DNA from: an uncultured Acetatifactor sp.
GTDB taxonomy: Bacteria > Bacillota > Clostridia > Lachnospirales > Lachnospiraceae
DNA length: 64,000 nucleotides
Assembly: GCA_910584375.1 (NCBI GenBank)
Contig: CAJUAH010000006.1
Coordinates: forward strand, 1-64,000
Reading direction: 5' to 3'
Shown here: one piece after another, positions 59,378-64,000 of the stretch
How the letters are laid out: each line of letters opens with the position of its first letter
Numbering within the stretch: the stretch's first letter is position 1
Position numbers and translations under genes: made by a program
Notes under the pieces: model-generated
The model's database searches: none
What the model was told of the DNA's origin: nothing
The model's input: only the letters and a program-made list of their open reading frames with translations

Positions 59378-60481
59378 CTATAACTTTTTTTCATGGATGA
59401 CGAACTGGGGAGTGGAAAGTAAACGTTTGGCGGCCTCCTGGGACGCCTCGTCATAAAATTCGATGCGCAGCACGCCCTCCTCGTACTCTCTGTTGTGGAC
59501 AATGCCGATGTTCTTGATATTGATGTTGTTGAATGCCAGCGTGGTAGCCACCTGGGCCAGCATGCCGGGGCGGTCGTCTATGTCGATATTGAAAGAATAC
59601 ACTCGCTTGATAGGACCGCTGGAGGCGTTAATAAAGGATTCCCTGTAGATTCTGGCGCTGTCAAAGAGTCGGTACAGGGCGTCCTCCTGCCGGGCGTCCA
59701 GCTGGTTCTTTATTTTAGACAGGGAATCGATATAGTCTCCCAGCAGCCGGGAAATATTTTCCGTGTTGGTCAGGCAGATCTGCTGCCACATGGCGGCGGA
59801 GGAGGAGGCGATCCGGGTGATGTCCTTGAAACCGCCGGCAGCCACCAGTTTCATAATGCCGTCCGCATTGTCCGAATCCCGTACCAGATTGACCAGCGAG
59901 GCGGCTATCACATGGGGCAGATGGCTGATGCCTGCCGTGACATAATCGTGCCGGCGGTAATCCAGGATCAGGGGGATGGCGCCCATGGATTCCACCAGGG
60001 CTCTGTACGCGTCCAGGCGTTCGGGCGCGGTTTGTTCGGTGGGGGTCAGAATATAGTAAGCGTTTTCCAGCAGTCTGGCCTTGGAGTTGGCATAGCCGAA
60101 ACGCTCGCTCCCTGCCATGGGGTGTCCCCCGATAAACTGCGCCTCCAGACCGGCCTGGGCGATATGCTCGTGTATGTCGGTCTTGACGCTGCCCACGTCC
60201 GTCAGGGTGCAGACAGGGGAGAGGATCTCTTTGACTGCCTCCAGATTGGCGTCGTTTTTTTGCACCGGGGCGCACAGAAACAGATAATCGCAGTCGGAAA
60301 AGCGCTCGTCGATCCGTTCTGCCGCCCGGTCGATAACGCCGTCCCGCAACGCTTTCTCCAAAGTGGATGCGTTCACGTCATACGCTGTCATATAGAGCTC
60401 CCTGATATTCTCCCGCAGCGCCCTGGCGATGGAGCCGCCGATCAGCCCCAGCCCTATGAAACCTATGCGTAATCCTGCCAT
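59378..60481 (-). CDS. tyrA: Prephenate dehydrogenase with ACT domain
   Basis: The 367-residue enzyme oxidatively decarboxylates prephenate to 4-hydroxyphenylpyruvate for tyrosine. It has the NAD-binding GFIGLGLIGGSIARAL, LTDVGSVKTDI, FIGGHPMAGSERFGY and HDYVTAGISHLPHVIA motifs, and from about residue 290 an ACT domain (DRPGMLAQVATTLAFNNINIKNIGI) that probably mediates tyrosine feedback. It stands alone on the minus strand, convergent with the PilZ gene. An arogenate activity cannot be excluded. Confidence 0.94.
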   Translation of the reverse strand: MAGLRIGFIGLGLIGGSIARALRENIRELYMTAYDVNASTLEKALRDGVIDRAAERIDERFSDCDYLFLCAPVQKNDANLEAVKEILSPVCTLTDVGSVKTDIHEHIAQAGLEAQFIGGHPMAGSERFGYANSKARLLENAYYILTPTEQTAPERLDAYRALVESMGAIPLILDYRRHDYVTAGISHLPHVIAASLVNLVRDSDNADGIMKLVAAGGFKDITRIASSSAAMWQQICLTNTENISRLLGDYIDSLSKIKNQLDARQEDALYRLFDSARIYRESFINASSGPIKRVYSFNIDIDDRPGMLAQVATTLAFNNINIKNIGIVHNREYEEGVLRIEFYDEASQEAAKRLLSTPQFVIHEKKL

Positions 60482-60609
60482 ACGGATTTCCTCCCTGCAT
60501 TATGATATATTGACTATATCACGTTAAAGCGTGAAAAGCAAGGGAAAGGAGGCTGTGGTCGGAGCGGTTAAATCTGTTTTAGAAAACTGTACAAATATAA
60601 TAAAAACAC

Positions 60610-60638
60610 TTGTAAGTTTCCAGAATATTTAGTAAAAT
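60610..60638 (+). promoter_or_regulatory. Promoter of the EF-G paralogue
   Basis: TTGTAA (60610-60615) and TAAAAT (60633-60638), 17-bp spacer. Confidence 0.7.
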
Positions 60639-60715
60639 ACACTTATGGGTGTCAGAAATTGCAAAATCAGGCTCTGGCGAAATGCCCAAATCAGACCTTT
60701 AGTGGAGGAAAACTT

Positions 60716-62809
60716 ATGAATGTTTACACAACCGACAAGATTCGTAACGTATGCTTATTGGGCCACGGCGGCAGCGGTAAGACCAGCCTGGTGGAGGCGA
60801 TGGCATACTTATCCGGCATTACTTCCAGAATGGGCAAAGTGACTGACGGCAATACGGTCAGCGATTATGGCAAGGAGGAACAGAAGAGACAGTTCTCCAT
60901 CAGCACATCCGTGATCCCCATCGAGTGGGAGGGGCATAAGATCAATATTTTGGATACGCCGGGATATTTCGACTTCGTGGGAGAAGTGGAGGAGGCTCTG
61001 AGCGCGGCAGGCGCGGCCATCATCGTGGTGAACGGCAAGGCCGGGATCGAGGTGGGCACTTTGAAGGCGTGGGAGCTGTGTGAAAAATATAAGCTGCCCC
61101 GTTTCGTATATGTGTCCAATATGGACGTGGACAACGCCTCTTTCCGCCAGGTGGTGGAGGATATGACCAATTTGTTCGGCAAGAAACTGGCTCCTTTCAA
61201 TCTGCCTATCCGTGAGAATGAGAAGTTTGTGGGCTATGTAAACGTGATTACCGAGACAGGCAACCGCTGGCAGGGCAAGGAAGTGGTCCCCTGCGAGGTG
61301 CCGGAGTACAATAAAGCCAATCTGGAGATCTGCCGCGACGCGCTGATGGAGGCCGTGGCGGAGACCAGCGAGGAGATGATGGAGCGTTTCTTCAACGGGG
61401 AGACTTTCTCGGAGGCGGAGATTCGCGCCGCTCTGCGCACCAATGTCTGCGACGGCAGCATCGTGCCCATGACCATGGGCTCCAATACGCTGTGCCAGGG
61501 CGTCTACACGCTGCTGGACGATATCGTGAAATATATGCCCAGCCCGGAGAACCGGGAGGTGGCCGGTATTAATATGAAGACCAACGAGATCTATCATGCG
61601 GATTATGATTTTGCCAAGGCGAAATCCGCCTATATCTGGAAGACCATCGTGGATCCTTTTATCGGCAAGTATTCCCTGATTAAAGTGAATTCCGGCGTGC
61701 TGAAGACGGACGATGTGATCTATAATTTTGACAAGGATATCGAGGAGAAGATCGGCAAGCTGTACATATTGCAGGGCAACAAGCCCATGGAGGTCAGCGA
61801 ACTCCATGCGGGAGATATCGGCGCCCTGGCGAAACTGACGGCGGCCCGCACCGGCAACAGCCTGTCCACCAAGGCTACCACGATCAAGTATGGCAAATGG
61901 GAGATTTCCACGCCCTATACCTATATGCGATACAAGGCTGTGAACAAAGGGGATATCGACAAGATTTCCCAGGCTTTGCAGAAGATTACTCACGAGGATC
62001 TGACGGTGAAGGTGGTCAACGACTCGGAGAACCGTCAGTTGTTGCTGTACGGTATGGGCGACCAGCATCTGGAGATCATCGCCAGCCGCCTGAAAAACGA
62101 GTATAAGGTAGAGATCGAGTTGGATAAGCCCAAGGTGGCTTACCGGGAGACGATCCGGAAGACCTCGGACGTGGAGGCAAAGCATAAGAAACAGTCCGGC
62201 GGCCACGGACAGTACGGTCATGTAAAGATGCGTTTCTCCGCATCCGGCGACTTGGAGACGCCCTTCATATTTGAGCAGGAAGTGGTGGGCGGCGCCGTGC
62301 CCAAGAATTATTTCCCCGCGGTGGAAAAGGGTCTGCAGGAGAGCGTGACGAGAGGGCCTCTGGCCGCATACCCGGTGGTGGGCGTGAAAGCGGTGTTGTA
62401 CGACGGTTCCTATCATCCGGTGGATTCTTCGGAGATGGCGTTTAAGATGGCTACGATTCAGGCGTTTAAGAAGGGCTTTATGGAGGCCGGCCCCGTGCTG
62501 CTGGAGCCCATCGCCTCCCTGAAGGTGACGGTGCCCGACAGCTTTACAGGCGATATCATGGGCGACTTGAATAAGAGAAGAGGCCGTGTGCTGGGTATGA
62601 ATCCCACAGCGGGCGGCAAGCAGGTGATCGAGGCGGATATTCCCATGAGCAGTCTGTTCGGTTACTGCACGGATCTGCGTTCCATGACCGGCGGACAGGG
62701 GGAGTACAGCTATGAATTTGCCCGCTACGAGCAGGCTCCCAGCGATGTGCAGGAGAAGGAAGTGGCGGCCAGAGCAGCCAAAGTGGCGGAGAACAATACG
62801 GAAGAATAA
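60716..62809 (+). CDS. Elongation factor G-like protein (EF-G2 type)
   Basis: The 697-residue GTPase has all five EF-G domains: G1 GHGGSGKTS, G3 DTPGYFDF, a G4 that reads SNMD rather than NKMD, domain IV SGGHGQYGHVKMRF and the C-terminal AGGKQVIEADIPMSSLFGYCTDLRSMTGGQG. The altered G1/G4 and the absence of neighbouring rpsL-rpsG-tuf point to the EF-G-like paralogue rather than the housekeeping factor. Such paralogues can act in recycling, stress or not be needed. GGAGG lies before ATG 60716. Confidence 0.9.
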   Translation: MNVYTTDKIRNVCLLGHGGSGKTSLVEAMAYLSGITSRMGKVTDGNTVSDYGKEEQKRQFSISTSVIPIEWEGHKINILDTPGYFDFVGEVEEALSAAGAAIIVVNGKAGIEVGTLKAWELCEKYKLPRFVYVSNMDVDNASFRQVVEDMTNLFGKKLAPFNLPIRENEKFVGYVNVITETGNRWQGKEVVPCEVPEYNKANLEICRDALMEAVAETSEEMMERFFNGETFSEAEIRAALRTNVCDGSIVPMTMGSNTLCQGVYTLLDDIVKYMPSPENREVAGINMKTNEIYHADYDFAKAKSAYIWKTIVDPFIGKYSLIKVNSGVLKTDDVIYNFDKDIEEKIGKLYILQGNKPMEVSELHAGDIGALAKLTAARTGNSLSTKATTIKYGKWEISTPYTYMRYKAVNKGDIDKISQALQKITHEDLTVKVVNDSENRQLLLYGMGDQHLEIIASRLKNEYKVEIELDKPKVAYRETIRKTSDVEAKHKKQSGGHGQYGHVKMRFSASGDLETPFIFEQEVVGGAVPKNYFPAVEKGLQESVTRGPLAAYPVVGVKAVLYDGSYHPVDSSEMAFKMATIQAFKKGFMEAGPVLLEPIASLKVTVPDSFTGDIMGDLNKRRGRVLGMNPTAGGKQVIEADIPMSSLFGYCTDLRSMTGGQGEYSYEFARYEQAPSDVQEKEVAARAAKVAENNTEE

Positions 62810-62822
62810 CAGGATACTTTGG

Positions 62823-62850
62823 GGCAGCCCCTTACTGGGGCTGCCTTTTT
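62823..62850 (+). terminator. Terminator after the EF-G-like gene
   Basis: GGCAGCCCC pairs with GGGGCTGCC around TTACT and is followed by TTTTT. Confidence 0.94.
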
Positions 62851-62984
62851 AGGTCAGTCTCGCAGGTGGACAAGGGGGATCGATATGGGCAATAAAGGGA
62901 TAGTGATAAAGACGGAAAACCGGAGGAAAAAAACGACGAATGATAAAAGGAAAACGGTGGGGAAGAAAAAGCCGGAGATACGGT

Positions 62985-63459
62985 TTGGGGAGAAACAAGG
63001 CGGGAAGAGAGTTTGCGGTGGTGGCCGAGGAGATCCGGAAACTTGCGGATGATTCCAGGAAGGCTGCTGAGGAGATCCGTACCAAGGTGGCAATATCGCC
63101 CGGCACACGGAGCAGACCGTGGAGGATGCCGACTATGCCCGGAGTATTGTGACGGTACAGGAGGATGCGGTGCGACAGGTCATAGAGGTATTCGACGGCA
63201 TGAGCGGGCAGATTGCTCAGTTGTTGGCGGAGCTGCGCAGTATTGCCACCGGCACAGAGGCGGAGGACCGGGAGCGGAACGATACGCTGGAGACGGTGGA
63301 GAGCATATCGGCGATCATTGAAGAGACAGCCAGTGGAGCCATGCAGGTGCATGAGATGGCGCAGCATCTACAGGGCAGCTGGATCAGACTACGGATGTGC
63401 TGAACAATAATATGGGCGGCTTAAAGGGCGAGATCGCCGCTTTCAAGGTTAATACTTGA
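62985..63459 (+). pseudogene. Remnant of a methyl-accepting chemotaxis protein
   Basis: The 3' end of a chemoreceptor in at least three frame pieces: AGREFAVVAEEIRKLADDSRKAAEEI (the conserved signalling hairpin side), then VEDADYARSIVTVQEDAVRQVIEVFDGM ... IEETASGAMQVHEMAQHLQ, then QLDQTTDVLNNNMGGLKGEIAAFKVN to the TGA at 63457. Indels lie near 63090 and 63375. The sensor, membrane and HAMP parts are missing. The leuS promoter overlaps its last codon. Confidence 0.85.
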
Positions 63460-63484
63460 CATCCCCGGAGAATAGGGATAAAAT
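63456..63484 (+). promoter_or_regulatory. Promoter of leuS
   Basis: TTGACA (63456-63461) and TAAAAT (63479-63484), 17-bp spacer. No T-box lies between it and leuS. Confidence 0.85.
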
Positions 63485-63538
63485 GAGCCATAAATGCAGT
63501 ATGTTTATAAGATAAAATTGGAAAGAGGAGTAAGAGCT

Positions 63539-64000
63539 ATGGCAGTACCGTACAACCACCATGAGGTGGAAAAAAAGTGGCAAAAAATATGGGACGATGA
63601 ACAGGCGTTCAAGGTCTCGGAGGACTATTCAAAACCGAAGTATTACGCGTTGGTAGAGTTTCCCTACCCTTCGGGCGCGGGACTGCATGTGGGACATCCC
63701 AGACCTTATACGGCGCTGGACATCGTGGCCCGCAAGCGCCGTATGCAGGGCTACAATGTGCTGTACCCCATGGGTTTTGACGCGTTTGGCCTGCCCACGG
63801 AGAACTATGCCATCAAAAACCATATCCATCCCAGGATCGTGACAAAAAATAACGTGGCCCGCTTTAAAGAGCAGCTCCGTGCCCTGGGGTATTCCTTTGA
63901 CTGGGACAGGGAAGTCAATACCACGGACGAGGATTACTATAAATGGACCCAGTGGATCTTTTTGAAACTCTTCAAGGCGGGGCTGGCCTACAAGACCGAG
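63539..64000 (+). CDS. leuS: Leucine--tRNA ligase, 5' part (cut by window end)
   Basis: The first 154 codons of a class I synthetase: MAVPYNHHEVEKKWQKIW, the HIGH-equivalent in PYPSGAGLHVGHPRPYTALD (HVGH), and YPMGFDAFGLPTENYAIKN, characteristic of LeuRS. AGAGGAG is eight bases before the ATG at 63539. The frame is open to the window edge; the editing and anticodon domains lie outside. Confidence 0.95.
   Translation, partial: MAVPYNHHEVEKKWQKIWDDEQAFKVSEDYSKPKYYALVEFPYPSGAGLHVGHPRPYTALDIVARKRRMQGYNVLYPMGFDAFGLPTENYAIKNHIHPRIVTKNNVARFKEQLRALGYSFDWDREVNTTDEDYYKWTQWIFLKLFKAGLAYKTE

Overview
The window looks like a chromosome segment of an endospore-forming, low-motility-signal gut-type Clostridium relative, most probably of the family Lachnospiraceae. 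The reasons are the sporulation genes (spoIIGA, sigE, sigG, a ylmC-type gene, two SpoVD/FtsI-like PBPs, a SpoIID-like protein), the very common protein families of that group (DUF5688-like protein, VanZ-like protein, AAA-ATPase/DUF1703-type nuclease), strong GGAGG ribosome sites and a moderately high G+C content. The family-level placement is inference.

Layout. 0-13.7 kb: lgt, then a division and cell-wall (dcw) cluster mraZ-rsmH-ftsL-pbp-pbp-murD-ftsW-murA-ftsQ-ftsZ, all on the plus strand; mraY, murE, murF and murG are not in it, and a 456-bp gap with a large palindrome lies between the second PBP gene and murD. 13.7-20 kb: spoIIGA-sigE, a small unknown gene, a VanZ-like gene, a frameshifted lipoprotein/solute-binding gene, then sigG inverted, then ylmC. 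20-24.8 kb: nrdR, a YqeG-type phosphatase, the shikimate genes aroE-aroK-aroQ, efp and a DUF5688-like gene. 24.8-28.4 kb: tRNA-Arg(CCG) enclosed by an inverted repeat, an SH3 protein, a helical unknown and gdhA.

28.4-38.4 kb is accessory: a repeat-rich gap, a nonsense-broken nuclease-like gene, a SUKH/SMI1 protein with a helical repeat tail, the fossil start of a type I methylase (hsdM) whose promoter now faces an MNT/HEPN toxin-antitoxin-like pair, and a compact module of LytTR regulator, sensor-less GHKL kinase and two ABC exporter half-subunits with paired direct repeats in the leader. 38.4-48 kb: citrate synthase and deoC with overlapping divergent promoters, an X-Pro aminopeptidase, ATP-dependent PEP carboxykinase, a Ser/Glu-rich lipoprotein, a likely 6S RNA and a SpoIID-like protein. 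48-56 kb: a YihY-type membrane protein, a phenylalanine T-box with pheS-pheT, an M18 aminopeptidase and queA. 56-58.9 kb is a second accessory patch: AAA-ATPase/nuclease, a small RNxxxH (HEPN-like) protein and a decayed DUF5710 gene. 58.9-64 kb: PilZ protein, prephenate dehydrogenase with ACT domain, an EF-G paralogue, a chemoreceptor remnant and the start of leuS.

Themes worth a second look: in-frame tandem repeats of 21, 27 and 63 bp inside three unrelated proteins, a four-copy family of 33-bp repeats after gdhA, the palindrome in the dcw cluster, and the self-contained LytTR-kinase-ABC module.
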